Below the pieces are notes generated by a model that saw nothing but the letters and a program-made list of their open reading frames with translations, did not search any database and was not told where the DNA came from. From positions 204,622,978 through 204,686,977 of the forward strand of contig CP136066.1 of the NCBI GenBank assembly GCA_032622095.1: a DNA stretch of 64,000 nt, written 5' to 3'. How positions within the stretch are numbered: position 1 is the stretch's first letter; every line of letters starts with the position of its first letter. The translations under genes and the position numbers were made by a program. Shown here piece by piece: positions 23,051-35,241 of the stretch. The stretch comes from Siphonodentalium dalli (Eukaryota > Mollusca > Scaphopoda > Gadilida > Siphonodentaliidae).

Positions 23051-23284
23051 CCCTTCCATGACAGGAGCTGCGCTGATGTAGCAATAAAGACCCTGTGCCA
23101 GTACATTATCTTATATATGTGAGTCTCCAATAGGAATGCACTGGCTTACAAAATCAAGGTAAATATTGTTAGGCCAATGGATTCTCTTATATTAGCGAGG
23201 CACCCTACCGGCGACTCGCATATATAAGAGAATGCATTGGCACAGGGTTTTCGCAAAAAATCAGGAAGCTCAGTCATGAAAGGG
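23051..23284. mobile_element. TTAA MITE (CCCTTTCATGA family)
   Basis: TTAA borders, ends CCCTTCCATGACAGGAGC and CTCAGTCATGAAAGGG; two hairpins, the first incomplete. Confidence 0.7.
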
Positions 23285-23370
23285 TTAAAAATGAAAGAAT
23301 CTTGAGCTTGTTTGCATAATGAGAGGGTTTGTCACCTGACAGATTTACTGTAGTATGAATAATATATAGA

Positions 23371-25463
23371 GGATCTACAACGAGTCCACAGTTTATAGCG
23401 GAATTTACAAAACGAGTCCAATATATTAGGTCTGGATCGAGCCTTTGGCGAGGTCCAGACCTAATTTACTGGACGAGTTTTGTAAATTCCGCTATAAAAT
23501 GCGGACAAGTTGTAGATTCTATTTATTACATGATCCAAAACCTCGACAAAATATATTTAAATCAACAAATGGGACACGAAACTAACAACGGCTTCTATAA
23601 GGCATGTGATGACGTTTCACGTAACTATGTGTTGTTTGCCCGTGGAAAGAAATAGTCCCAGATAAATAAAGACTCTTTGACGTATTTAATGCCATATATT
23701 TAATGAAATAACTTTTCAAACTCTTCATTCATTATAGTTTGTTGGAAAATATTTGAAGCCATAGTATTTTGAGACGTAGCGTACGCAATGTAAACAAACG
23801 ACAAACCAGAAGTCAAAGGTCACCTGGCACTATTTCCTGTTATTAAACGAACGTTTAATATCACAATTTATAGAATGGGTTTATTGAATGGAATAAAAGT
23901 AGGATCATGTAATAAATATAGGTGAACGTGTATGTATTACAATTCTAAGGAAATCAAGGTGCTGGCATATATACCCCCACAGTGCCAAATTCAGGACAGA
24001 ACCCAAATTGTAAATAAATAAAGAAGGATAACTCTAGAACAGAGAATGCAAACAGTGTCGTTGGACACTATTTTGAAAGCTCTCCCAATGGCGAACATCC
24101 TTACCAATTTACATTGTGATCTGATGAACTGGCCATGTCTGCGGTGTTGAAAACAAAACAAAGATTTCCAAATACACAAAAAAGCACAACTCGAAAACAA
24201 ATACATGTGGAGATATAAGACAGGTTGTTCCGGATTCAGCATGAAGGCATCAGTGATGCAAGTGAGTTTTGGAGCGACTCCTCTTATTCTGAGCAACCGT
24301 GAGTTAACTGCGAAGTGACATACATTACTTCAAATTTAAATTCAATATAATTTATTTGATAATAAAGAATATATATTATAAACACGACAACAGGACCCCA
24401 CCAAGCATAACTTGTAGTGCAGGGCCCTTATGGTAATATATAATAATAACAATGTTATACTTATAGTCTGCTGTTACAACAAATAGGGACAAGTGTACCT
24501 GTACAGAATGATGTGCGGAGGTGGATGGGGAGTGGGGGTGGAGGAGGGGGTAAGAGTATATGATATTCAGATCTTTTGTGTTGCAATTTGATACTATAAT
24601 AATCACTGGGAAACTCCAAGTATGACGTTGTACATTGACCTGTTTGATTGTGTGCTAAATATTGTAATGATTGAATAAATCAGGGTTAATCTCTTGCAAT
24701 TGTGGAGATACATGTATAATATTGTTTATTACACGATCCTACCATTATTCCATTTAACCCTTTGAGTGCCAGGGGGCGATCTCATCGGCCCTAAACCTAC
24801 AAAATAAGTCTGTTAAAGAATATAAGAATAAATTATTAAAATTGTAAAAAAATTGTTAAAAAAAATAATAAAAAAAATAATTGTTAGGCCAATGCATTCT
24901 CTTATATATGCGAGGCGACCTATGGTCGACTCGCATATATAAGAGAATGCATTGGCACAGGGTATATGGGTTGATACAAAAATCGACCTGGCACTCAAAG
25001 GGTTAATAAACCCATTCTATAAATTGTGATATGAAACGTTCGTTGCATAACAGGAAATAGTGCCAGGTGACCTTTGACATCCGGTTTGTCGTCTGCTTCC
25101 AATATTTTTCCAACAAACTCTAATGAATGAAAAGCTTGAAAAATTATTGCTTTAAATACACACCATTAAATATTTCAAAGAGTCTCTGTTTATCTGGGAC
25201 TATTTCTTTACGCAGGCAAACAACGCATAGTTACATGAAACGTCATCGCATGCCTTATAGAAGCCATTGTTAGTTTCACGTCCCATTTGTTGATTTAAGT
25301 ACGGTATGTTTTATCAAGGTTTTGGATCATGTAATAAATAGAATCTACAACTCGTCCCCATTTTATAGCGGAGTTACAAAACTCGTCCAGTAAATTATGT
25401 CTGGACCTAATTTACTGGACTCGTTTTGTAAATTCCACTATAAACTTGGGACTCATTGTAGAT
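23371..25463. mobile_element. 2.1-kb element with long inverted arms
   Basis: The left arm (about 23371-23920) and right arm (about 24724-25463, containing a 245-bp insertion) are inverted copies of each other: both contain GCACTATTTCCTGTTA / TAACAGGAAATAGTGC and a terminal hairpin around AATTTACTGGACGAG. The middle (about 23921-24723) shows no recognised gene; a 101-codon minus-strand frame there (23991-24296) matches nothing I know. Confidence 0.6.
24758..25002. mobile_element. piggyBac-like TTAA MITE with empty-site evidence
   Basis: Ends CCCTTTGAGTGCCAGG and CCTGGCACTCAAAGGG, TTAA borders. It interrupts the right arm of the inverted pair: the filled site is CCATT-TTAA-insert-TTAA-TAAACCC, and the uninterrupted left arm reads, inverted, CCATTCAATAAACCC. 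Confidence 0.85.
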
Positions 25464-25619
25464 CATCTATGGAATTATTGTACTAAGACTATTACCGTAT
25501 TACTGATATATTACTAGAACTTTCAATTTTATAATTTTTATTTTTTTGGAGTCATTATTTATATGGATATCATGGACATTGTATAGGTATTTAATAATAG
25601 GCATATGTTCAGCATGGTT

Positions 25620-25784
25620 AGTAGTAGTAGATGGTATGCTGTTACAAAGAGGCATAAGTAACCAGAGAGGAGAGCGAGTTGGGTTCAGAATTATATATCT
25701 GATAAGTGTACAATATTATTGCCTGTCCTACCTGGTAGTGGTAGCTGGTATGCTGTTACACAGAGGCATAAGTAACCAGAGAGG
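25620..25784. repeat. 128-bp tandem duplication, left part
   Basis: Contains GGTATGCTGTTACAAAGAGG and, about 128 bp later, GGTATGCTGTTACACAGAGG. The same unit resumes at 26967. Confidence 0.7.
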
Positions 25785-26966
25785 CAAGCCTTGAAATAAG
25801 TGGTCGGTCACGGTCAATGACAGCCACCAAACCAGCTTTGACCGATACAATTTGCATCTGGTCGGACATTTTGTCCGACAGAATATTTCTACTCCCATCA
25901 GAAAAAATATTACTGGATAAGACATTTCTGACAAATTATTTTTGCTTCTTTGCAAATCTGGATCAAAGAAAACTATTAGATACATGAATTTATTGCATAG
26001 TTTCGTACGGCTATATCAGATAACGGCATAACGCGTTGTACTTTAATCGCGTCATCAACTCGAAAGTTTCGTTTCGGTTCGTTTAAAGTGCGGTTCGTTA
26101 TTATTGGCTTACCGGTAACCTTTTAGCACTTCCGTTTTAAATCAAGGTCATGCATACGATATTTAAAATAAGAATTAAGAAATAAAAAATGCTTATACTA
26201 CTAGTCCACTAGTCCAGCAGTACGATAGATGTACGGCAGTTTGAAGCAGAATTTAATGACATGAATAATGAAACGGGGGATCACTGGTCTAACAGTAAAA
26301 GTGACCACAGTACACAAATGGATTTCCGAATTGCCGGAGCACAATCTTGACATACTTGTTCCGATGTTCGGTGGTTGTAATTCGAGGCAGAGAAGAAGGG
26401 GGTTGTTACCCACTTAAAATTCAGATACTGCATCTCACCATATTTCAATATCCTATATCCAAGTCCAACTAGAAATGTTGTATCTTGTCAAGAATTTTGA
26501 AGAAAATGATCATAAACATGTAAGATGTAACAAAATATTTTAACCAGTTCCAGATTATGGAGCCAGAATTATGCTAACAGCAGTAATGCTATCGCCTAAT
26601 GCCATGATTTTGCATTTTATTTCTTATTAAGGGAGGGGGGGTTACCGGAGGGGATGATAGCCTGATAGGATACTACTAAATTCTGGCTTAGTTGTATAAT
26701 GCTGTTAGGCGGTCATGGATGAAGCAATGTTTCTAATAAAAACAAAGCATGATGGCAGCAGTAGCACTGAGAGTAACTTTTTAAGCTCACATGAGATTAT
26801 TTTACATGGTATTCATTATTCAAGCATTATTTATCACATAAAATAAGATATGAGAACAAATGACAGCACATAATTTTGACAGACATCGCCCAGAAAATGA
26901 CAGCCACCATCCATTTGGTGTCTGTCATTTTGACAGGCACTGTGACAATAATTATTTCAAGGCTTG
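25785..26966. mobile_element. hAT-like element, 1182 bp, non-autonomous
   Basis: Ends CAAGCCTTGAAATAA and TTATTTCAAGGCTTG match the small MITE family at 42813. Flanks CAGAGAGG (25777-25784 and 26967-26974) form an 8-bp duplication, and the unsplit sequence is seen in the neighbouring 128-bp repeat. No transposase frame was found, so it may be an internally deleted relative that shares ends with the MITEs. Confidence 0.7.
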
Positions 26967-27440
26967 CAGAGAGGAGAGCGAGTTGGGTTCAGAATTATAT
27001 ATCTGATAAGTGTACAATATTATTGCCTGTCCTACCTGGTAGTGGTAGCTGGTATGCTGTTACACAGAGGCATAAGTAACCAGAGAGGAGAGCGAGTTGG
27101 GTTCAGAATTATATATTTGATAAGTGTACAATATTATTCCCGGTCCTACCTGGTAGATTACCCATTGGTCCCATTGTTGACAGCAGTGACTATTCAGATC
27201 AAAATTAAATCATCAGTACTTATTTATCAGGTTGTTTTTCAGATATTTGGGGTAATTCTTATCAATGTTTATCTATAGTTAGCAATCACATGGCAGTTGA
27301 TTCCATAAAACGTTTGCTCTGATTAATATAGCATTCTTTGCTTTAGATGTTCTTCTGAATTCACATTATAGATTTGAATTTGATTTGAAACGATTATCAT
27401 GATTATGAATTGAAATGACTTCAGTAAATGGAGAGGATGA
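26966..27440. repeat. right part of the 128-bp tandem duplication and flank
   Basis: From 26967 to about 27160 the unit (GGAGAGCGAGTTGGGTTCAG ... GGTATGCTGTTACACAGAGG) occurs about one and a half times. It continues the array at 25620-25784, split by the hAT-like element. The rest is AT-rich and unassigned. Confidence 0.65.
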
Positions 27441-27547
27441 GGATTTTGGAAGTCTCTTTTGGTGAAATTCATGGAGGATTTTAATCATTGCATGTTACCA
27501 ATGTCCTTTATTAATAAGAGGTTATTATCTTCACATATGTTTTGCAC

Positions 27548-27736
27548 TTATGTGCGATCATTTGTTAAAGATGCAATGGCTTTATTCTGTATTTTTTCAA
27601 TGGTCTCACGATTCTTATTCATTGTTGCCCTCCAAATGGCATTGCATAATATGTCAGATGTGGAAGAACGAGTGTAGAATAAAGATTTTTCATGGTGTTC
27701 CCAGGAAGAAATTAACTTACTCTTCTCATGATTCAA
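27548..27736 (-). pseudogene. possible reverse-transcriptase C-terminal fragment
   Basis: A minus-strand frame reads ILCNAIWRATMNKNRETIEK then IQNKAI. This resembles the segment after the RT domain of non-LTR retrotransposons (an NAIW-type motif followed by LEKIQNKA-like residues). A stop and a shift of frame follow. It may be a decayed fossil inside the M3 exon 6-7 intron; chance similarity is possible. Confidence 0.25.
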
Positions 27737-28490
27737 GGTTTATGGATAGCTTAGATTTGATAATACAAATACTATATGATGGGCTGATGTACTAATGGTA
27801 CATTGTGGACTGACATTTGCCCTCAGTAGCTCTAGGGATCCCGATCCCAACCCCTAGGTAGCAATACCAGAAATTTTAGCCAAACTGGGAGGGGGTACTG
27901 TACTATGCTGAGCCATTATCTTAGGCATAGGTCCCATCAAGCATGTTTTAATTTCGACAAAAATTGTAGGTGTAATCACATGTCTATAAAGCTTCTTTGT
28001 AAAATATTTCATTGAGTTATGCCCCTTGGTTTGCATATACAAAATGCTCATTTTACCCATTTATTAACTCAAATTGAGAGAGCGAATGTCAGTAAATAAG
28101 CTTCTTCCACCTGATAGAGCTATGTTAGAGCTGAGAAATATTTGAAATGGAAATAATATTATTGTAGCAATGTGAAAAAAAATTATTGCAATTGCCGATG
28201 ACAGAATTTAGGGGAGAGAAATCGGGCTATTTTCCTGTAACCAATAACACAGTTGGCCTTTACTGAATACGAAAATCCTGCTGGGTATCAAAATTTTTCA
28301 CTTTTTGGTGAACTTTTCCAGTTTGTATAATCATTATACCTTCAAACCAGTAATGCCACATTCAACACAGGCTACACTGACAATTATGCCCTCCAGATTC
28401 TTATTTTTATATTTTTCAGACCTCCTATAATCAGATAAATCATATACTGCTACTCTAGCGGAAACCCTGGTGTATGATAAATTAACTCAC

Positions 28491-28566
28491 GCAGTGTCAT
28501 GTAAGCATCTTTCAGTTCTCCTTTATAGCTTTTTGGGACTTCCTCTTCAATTGTTGTTTCACTCAG
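28491..28566 (-). CDS. poly-annexin M3 exon 6 (end of repeat III)
   Basis: 76 nt, acceptor attcag, donor gtgagt. It reads LSETTIEEEVPKSYKGELKD then AYMTL and C, which joins TG of exon 7 (CTG, Leu). The last base differs from the T of the other modules but Leu is kept. Confidence 0.92.
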
Positions 28567-29030
28567 CTGAATAAAAATATAAACCATCCATATTATTGTA
28601 ATACGACTTTGCCTAAACATGCATACAAGTCTTGTCCTGATTGGTCCATAAACTGCGTTGCCATGGATAAATTCTAGATTTTTTGAATTGAATCACAAAA
28701 AAGTGGTACAATCCATTCAGTGTTGCCAACACCTCAAACTTTCAGAACGCATATAATTCAAACCACAGGCGAAGTGGTTAATATCATGCAAGACTGAAGA
28801 AAGAAACAGAATATGGCTACCTGATAATACTGATAATACTGATCGTGGGATGGCAGGATGACAGCCTGGCAGGGCTATGTTATCCCTGAGCAATATACAA
28901 CATACCTGTATTTATTGTTGATAATATGTTTTCTATACATGTGTGTGTATATTGTAAATAAAGTTATCCTATACTGATTTGTATTTGAGATAGAACAAAC
29001 AAGTATAGAACCAAAGACAACGCTTTTTAA

Positions 29031-29262
29031 CCCTTTGAGTGCCAGGTCGATTTTTGTATCATCCCATATACCCTGTGCCAATGCATTCTCTTATATATGC
29101 GAGTCGACCATAGGTCGCCTCGCATATATAAGAGAATGCATTGGCCTAACAATTTTTTTGTTTTTGTTTTTGTTTTAATTTTAATAACTTATTCTTATAT
29201 TCTTTAACAGACTTATTTTGTAGGTTTAGGGCCGATGAGATCGGCCCCTGGCACTCAAAGGG
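29031..29262. mobile_element. piggyBac-like TTAA MITE (CCCTTTGAGTGCC family)
   Basis: TTAA borders, ends CCCTTTGAGTGCCAGGTCG and CTGGCACTCAAAGGG, one hairpin (about 29077-29148). Confidence 0.8.
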
Positions 29263-29648
29263 TTAAATATAAATAATTCCTTGTGTAAAACCTTTACCCA
29301 CAGTGAGAATTGGTGTGGTATGATTCAATTTCTTTGTGTGACCCACATATGTGAGTAAATGAATGGTATTTACAATACAACAAAAATGAAACAACCTCAT
29401 TTTGCTCAATGCGGCAATCGGGCCACTTAAAATCATGGAGAATCGCGCCGACATCGGATTTGCCAAAATGTCGCCGAGATATTGAGTGGAGAAGATTAGT
29501 GTTCAACACACATAACTACTGTTTATCACAGAAAATTGCCACGTTTCACTGCGAATCACATAGTTTTGCGGGCGAAAAATGGATGTCATCAAATTTTGAT
29601 GTATTGAGCAAAATGAGATTGTTTCGTCTTTGATATATTGTATATCTT

Positions 29649-30009
29649 CAAGCCTGCAAATATTGTGTCTGTCATTTGCAGAATGAGGTCCACAGTGGGC
29701 TAGCATCACCAAATTCACCCTATGTGGACCTCATTCTGCTTAGGCCTCATCTTCTAGGAAGTATTTTAAAGTCTCAAATTAGCATTGTCTTTCGTTACTT
29801 TTTCCCTTCTGGGAAGTTTCTATATCCCCTAATTTGCCGAAGATAAAACACATAATCGAGGTGACTAATGGGTGAACATCACCAACTTCAAATGGGGAAA
29901 TTCCTCAAGGACTCCCATAGCAGTTAAGGCCTACGGCGGGCTAGCATCACTATATTCACCCTCTGGGGACCTCATTTTGCAAATGACAGATACAATATTT
30001 GCAGGCTTG
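29649..30009. mobile_element. hAT-like MITE with perfect 8-bp duplication
   Basis: 361 bp, ends CAAGCCTGCAAATATTGTGT and ATTTGCAGGCTTG, flanked by TATATCTT on both sides. It is the cleanest evidence for the 8-bp target of this family. Confidence 0.8.
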
Positions 30010-30054
30010 TATATCTTCGGGACAATAGATATTAATTTAGTATAAAAGCAGTAC

Positions 30055-30156
30055 CTCTTCATACTTCTTGAAAACCAGTTTTCTCTGTTCTTCATTGTTT
30101 TTGGTTAAAACCTCTCGGAACGTCTTATCTTTCATGTTGATTGGTGTTTTCTTATC
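30055..30156 (-). CDS. poly-annexin M3 exon 5 (repeat III)
   Basis: 102 nt, acceptor ctacag, donor gtactg, phase 0 to 0. It reads DKKTPINMKDKTFREVLTKN and ends FKKYEE. Confidence 0.92.
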
Positions 30157-30313
30157 CTGTAGGGAAAGATAACAATTAGACATGTTTACTTCTGGAGTGC
30201 CGATTTCCGGAAATAGATTTTCCAAATTCCGGAGATCTGGTTCAATTCGGCAGATATAGTTCCTGTTTTACTCAAATTATTACCAAATAATGCCATGTGG
30301 GTAATCTAAATAA

Positions 30314-30471
30314 CCCTTCCATGACTGTATCTTCCTGAAATTTCCCAAAAACCCTGTGCCAATGCATTCTCTTATATATGCGAGTCACCCATGGGAGACT
30401 CACATATATAAGAGAATACACTGGCACAGGGTCTTTAATGCTGCACCAGTGCAGCTCCCATCATGAAAGGG
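30314..30471. mobile_element. TTAA MITE (CCCTTTCATGA family), short form
   Basis: 158 bp, ends CCCTTCCATGACTG and CATCATGAAAGGG, TTAA on the right, ATAA on the left. A single hairpin with GCGAGTCACCCATGGGAGAC at its centre. Confidence 0.7.
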
Positions 30472-31191
30472 TTAACAAGACTTTAACATATCAGTTGAAC
30501 TTGAACAATAAAATAACTGTTGAACATCAGGTAAGAAATTGTCTTTGACACCACTGTATTCGTGACGAAAGCAAGTGCAGGTAATCCCACTGTGATGACA
30601 TCATCATCAAGCTGGTCATTCTGTTATTACATGAAATGAGATGTCATGACTTCTTTTTATAACTCTGGGTAAACATCATGATTATGTTTCTTGTTCGATG
30701 AATAAAAAATTATGATGCTGCGCAGTCAGTAAAACCTGGTGGTTTCTTTATATCCACATTTAATTTAAATGAATGAGAGGTGTCATGAGTTAAGCTTTGG
30801 ATAGTCTGATGGAGATTAATTACCCTGGCTAATTACGCAGCCCGTTTTCTTTGCATTTCTGTCAATGTTTTGTGACTGCTATTGTATATTAGTTAGCTGC
30901 ATGTGTTGCACATATATTTGTCTTTCAATTTTACTGAATTTGGGAAAAACTGTGCGGGAGATGGGGCTGGATTCCGTGAAGTTACTGCCTATATCGGGAA
31001 GGTGAACAAGTCTGATCAGAATTCACAATTCTAGATTATTATGCAAGTTGTATTCTGTATTTATTCCACACCATTATGGATAAGTTTAGTGACTGGGATG
31101 ACATTGAATACATATACCTCGCGTCAATGTGTGTGGAAACAAACTTGGTTCATTGACTAATATGATTTGGATTTTGGCACAGGATCTTTAA

Positions 31192-31419
31192 CCCTTTCAT
31201 GATGGCCCGGGAGCTGCATTGGTTCACCATTACCTGTGCCATCTCATTCTCTTATATATAAGAGAGTGCACTGGCTTACAAGGTAAAGGTAAATATTGCT
31301 AGGCCAATGTATTTTCTTATATTCAATGTATTCTCTCCCTATTGGAGAATCGCATATATAAGAGAATGCATTGGCACAGTGTTTTCGCAAAATTTCAGGA
31401 AGCTCCAGTCATGAAAGGG
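31192..31419. mobile_element. TTAA MITE (CCCTTTCATGA family) at a splice donor
   Basis: Flanked by TTAA (31188-31191, 31420-31423); ends CCCTTTCATGATGGCCCGGG and CCAGTCATGAAAGGG. The right TTAA is part of the M3 exon 4 donor sequence GTAAGTTAA. Confidence 0.75.
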
Positions 31420-31428
31420 TTAACTTAC

Positions 31429-31574
31429 TTTGAATATTTTCTTAGCATCCTTCTCAGCTTGACCCTCGTTGACCTTATCTGAGGGTTTCTGGTCATTTAG
31501 CACCACCATCAAAATGTCGTTTATTTCTCCTTTAGTTTTCTTCTTCACGTCAGAAACCATATCTTTTTTGTAAT
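31429..31574 (-). CDS. poly-annexin M3 exon 4 (end of repeat II, start of repeat III)
   Basis: 146 nt, acceptor ttttag, donor AAA|gtaagt. It reads YKKDMVSDVKKKTKGEINDI and ends EKDAKKIFK. A TTAA transposon lies directly at the donor: the duplicated TTAA overlaps intron positions +6 to +9. Confidence 0.93.
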
Positions 31575-32592
31575 CTAAAAATATTTGAGGTTTCCAATAA
31601 AGGTATAATACAAATTTTATATTACCAAAGTGTCATTGTCCCAATAATAATTTCAAAAGGACAAAAGGTAATTCAGGTATTTATCGACCTATTTCGATAC
31701 AGGGAAAAATTCAAAAGCGAATACTATTAGGCGTAATTTGGGGCGCAAACCGCCAAGTGGCTTTAAACCCAAACTGATTGGATAATTTGTCGGTCTGATG
31801 CACTATGTACCTAACAAACTGAGCTGTCTGGCACCCTAAACAGCATTGATCGCACAACATGTAAGTATATTTACATACTAAGTGTTGTCATCACTAAATC
31901 CGGCATTCTGATTGGTCGGCGCCCACGTGGCTAGTTGCAGTTATTACTCGGTGAATGCGCAATGGCTCATAACACCAAGCTCATAACACCATCGATACGT
32001 CATTGGGTTTGGAAAGACGAACGCGTAATGTTTTGGGCGCATTTGGACTCGCGCAGGATTGACTTAATACATCATCGGGTTTCAATATGAAGAGAAATTG
32101 TTCCTATTAACTTTTGCCAAGGGTGCTATTGGGTATTTTGGGCTGTTTTTGTCACGATACACTTTTTGTATGTAAAACCCGAAGTTATGTCCACTTACCT
32201 CACAGTTACATCTCCATAAAAACAGTCCACATGACAGTTAATCCTTATTTAAAAAAACAACTAGAAGTAAGTGTGGATTGATATGGCCCAATTATGGGAC
32301 AATCACAGATAATATTTTTTATGAAAGAAATTTGTCAGCTGTCTACCAATCAGTATTTGAGTTTGTGGGGAAAAATGCTGATCTATTTACAAAGTCTAGC
32401 TTACATTTCCATTGAACAAAAACTTCTGCTGCAGAAGTATGTTATTTTCTCTGTACCTAAAGATGAAGTAAATGGTTGAAAGAAATTCCTTTCTTCTTGA
32501 AAAATTAACTTGACAACATAATTATTTCCAAAGCAAGTTGAAATATTCAATGTATGAGAAAACAGATTGATATTTGGTAGATCTATACATAC
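31575..32592. other. intron, M3 exons 3-4
   Basis: About 1 kb. The segment 31671-31780 resembles 58028-58120 (TCAGGTATTTATCRACCTAT, GGGAAAAATTCAAAA), a dispersed repeat with unclear borders. No coding sequence recognised. Confidence 0.5.
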
Positions 32593-32626
32593 CTGCTTGA
32601 TATTTTTCTTTAATTTTGTCAACTTC
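32593..32626 (-). CDS. poly-annexin M3 exon 3 (mini-exon)
   Basis: 34 nt, acceptor ttcag, donor gtatgt. It codes for EVDKIKEKYQA plus G of a split Asp codon. Confidence 0.87.
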
Positions 32627-32693
32627 CTGAAAGTGGAAAAGTGAGTAAGCAATGAAAAACCAACAGTTAATGCAAATTGAGTCTTTATATTAA

Positions 32694-33359
32694 AGGTACA
32701 CAATCCGATTTGATGGTCCCGTATCATCAGATTCCAACAACAACAACATTTCTTCAAAAGAAATCAGAATCGATTAATTACCAAAACATAATGCTAACCA
32801 CTGTCAACTCTAGTATAAATTTTCCAAACCATATTATATGCCAACATTTTGTTCAATGGAATTTGGTATAAAGGGTATGTCGGTTGGCTCATCGAATATT
32901 TGCTAGGCAGCCAAATATTCCAGGTGGTGAAAAATAACAGATTTAAAAAATTGATATCTGATAACTCTGCATGACCTTTGATGTTAGTGACGCTGTCCTG
33001 CACATCACCAAATTCATCCTCTGAGAACCTCATTCTGCTCAGGCCTCAACTGCTATGGGAGACCTAAGATCAGATTGAAGTTCCCCATGTTGAAGTTGGT
33101 GATATTTACCCAACAGTCGCCTCGATTATGCAATTTATCTTCTGCAAATTATGGGATATAGAAACTGAACAGAATGGAAAAAGTCACTAAAAACAATATT
33201 AAATTGAGACTATAGATACTTCCCAGAAGATGAGGCCAAGGCAGAATGATGTCCCCAGAGGGTGAATTTGGTGATGCTAGCCAGCTGTACGAGATAGCGT
33301 CACTAAATTCACCCTCTGGAGACCTCATTCTGCAAATGTAAGACACACTATATCCAGGC
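32694..33359. mobile_element. TTAA-type MITE (AGGTACACAATC) truncated by hAT-like MITE
   Basis: 32694-32995 matches the reverse complement of the element at 40809-41189 (start TTAA|AGGTACACAATCCG). It is cut by hAT-like MITE sequence, arms ACCAAATTCATCCTCTGAGA and ATGTCCCCAGAGGGTGAATT, ending near CCAGGCTTGACTG at 33350-33363. The left tip of the hAT-like copy is missing. Confidence 0.5.
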
Positions 33360-33420
33360 TTGACTGAGGGTCAGTCGTCATGTGTAAGTTCCTCGAACAT
33401 GTCTAGTATTCAGTCAATAC

Positions 33421-33588
33421 CTCAGGTTTCTTTTTAAGTAAGACATCAACTAGGATCTCCTCATTATTCTTCTCTGTAACGGCCTGATTAACGCAGTATG
33501 CATCATATTCTACCGGCTCCAACATCAGAGAAATGGCGAGGTTACGGAAGTCTCCAGAAAGGTCTGAGTGAAGGTCATCTATACAGTT
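33421..33588 (-). CDS. poly-annexin M3 exon 2 (end of repeat I, start of repeat II)
   Basis: 168 nt, acceptor ttccag, donor GAG|gtattg, phase 0 to 0. It reads NCIDDLHSDLSGDFRNLAIS then LMLEPVEYDAYCVNQAVTEK and ends LLKKKPE. The repeat II loop is TEKNNEE, without GxGT. There is no array at this donor. Confidence 0.93.
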
Positions 33589-34164
33589 CTGGAAAAATAA
33601 ATAAGACGATCAATGAAAAAGTTATAAATATGCGACATATCAGAGAGCACCACTGTTTTACAGTCTGATCTATATTTGAATCGTAATCTGATAACATACA
33701 TCAATTTTTCACCTCTTTAAAGGGAATTCTATTTAAAGACATATTATGGACTTGTTTGGGGGCGTGAATTTGATAAGATAGTAATCGGGTGCTATGGAAA
33801 ATCATTCTACTAACATTTCCGAAAGTTTCAAAGAAATCGAACAAACCACTCCATAGAAAACATTGTCTGAACTACGCACAATTGTAAATATTTACATCTC
33901 GATTCATTAATCTAACACAAATGATTTTTCTATCAAGAGTCATCATCTTTAATTAATATATAAGAATGTTTCACATCACTTTAATCTGACCACACACAAC
34001 TGTGCAAATATGCTGGTTTTGATCATAGCTTAATGAATCCTTCAGTACTGGTATTATTTTATAGTCTGACTGTCAGACCTATTGTCCTTTGTTGAACTTA
34101 TTTTCTGAACATTTCATGAGCAATAACTACTCCTCAACGAGCATTTAGTACAGAAAGGTTTGAA

Positions 34165-35241
34165 ATAGAATGCTAACCTGTTTGTATTTGTCTTGGTATT
34201 AAATAGAATGCTAACCTGTTTGTATTTATCTTGGTATTAAATAGAATGCTAACCTGTTTGTATTTATCTTGGTATTAAATAGAATGCTAACCTGTTTGTA
34301 TTTATCTTGGTATTAAATAGAATGCTAACCTGTTTGTATTTGTCTTGGTATTAAATAGAATGCTAACCTGTTTGTATTTGTCTTGGTATTAAATAGAATG
34401 CTAACCTGTTTATATTTGTCTTGGTATTAAATAGAATGCTAACCTGTTTATATTTGTCTTGGTATTAAATAGAATGCTAACCTGTTTGTATTTGTCTTGG
34501 TATTAAATAGAATGCTAACCTGTTTGTATTTGTCTTGGTATTAAATAGAATGCTAACCTGTTTGTATTTGTCTTGGTATTAAATAGAATGCTAACCTGTT
34601 TATATTTGTCTTGGTATTAAATAGAATGCTATCCTGTTTATATTTGTCTTGGTATTAAATAGAATGCTAACCTGTTTGTATTTGTCTTGGTATTAAATAG
34701 AATGCTAACCTGTTTGTATTTGTCTTGGTATTAAATAGAATGCTAATCTGTTTGTATTTGTCTTGGTATTAAATAGAATGCTAACCTGTTTGTATTTGTC
34801 TTGGTATTAAATAGAATGCTAACCTGTTTGTATTTGTCTTGGTGTTAAATAGAATGCTAACCTGTTTGTATTTGTCTTGGTATTAAATAGAATGCTAACC
34901 TGTTTGTATTTGTCTTGGTATTAAATAGAATGCTAACCTGTTTGTATTTGTCTTGGTATTAAATAGAATGCTAACCTGTTTATATTTGTCTTGGTATTAA
35001 ATAGAATGCTAACCTGTTTGTATCTGTCTTGGTATTAAATAGAATGCTAACCTGTTTATATTTGTCTTGGTATTAAATAGAATGCTAACCTGTTTGTATT
35101 TGTCTTGGTATTAAATAGAATGCTAACCTGTTTGTATTTGTCTTGGTATTAAATAGAATGCTAACCTGTTTGTATTTGTCTTGGTATTAAATAGAATGCT
35201 AACCTGTTTGTATTTGTCTTGGTATTAAATAGAATGCTAAC
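34165..35241 (-). repeat. 38-bp minisatellite made of exon 1 end + splice donor (M3), ~28 copies
   Basis: Same unit as in M2: exon-end sequence CAAGACAAATACAAACAG joined to GTTAGCATTCTATTTAATAC. It runs head to tail from the real junction. TATAAACAG variants occur and are also present in the real exon end of this module, so the exon itself has exchanged sequence with the array. Confidence 0.95.

Noticed and set aside
23991-24296. 101-codon minus-strand frame
   Set aside because: No recognisable domain, inside a repeat element; not supported as a gene.
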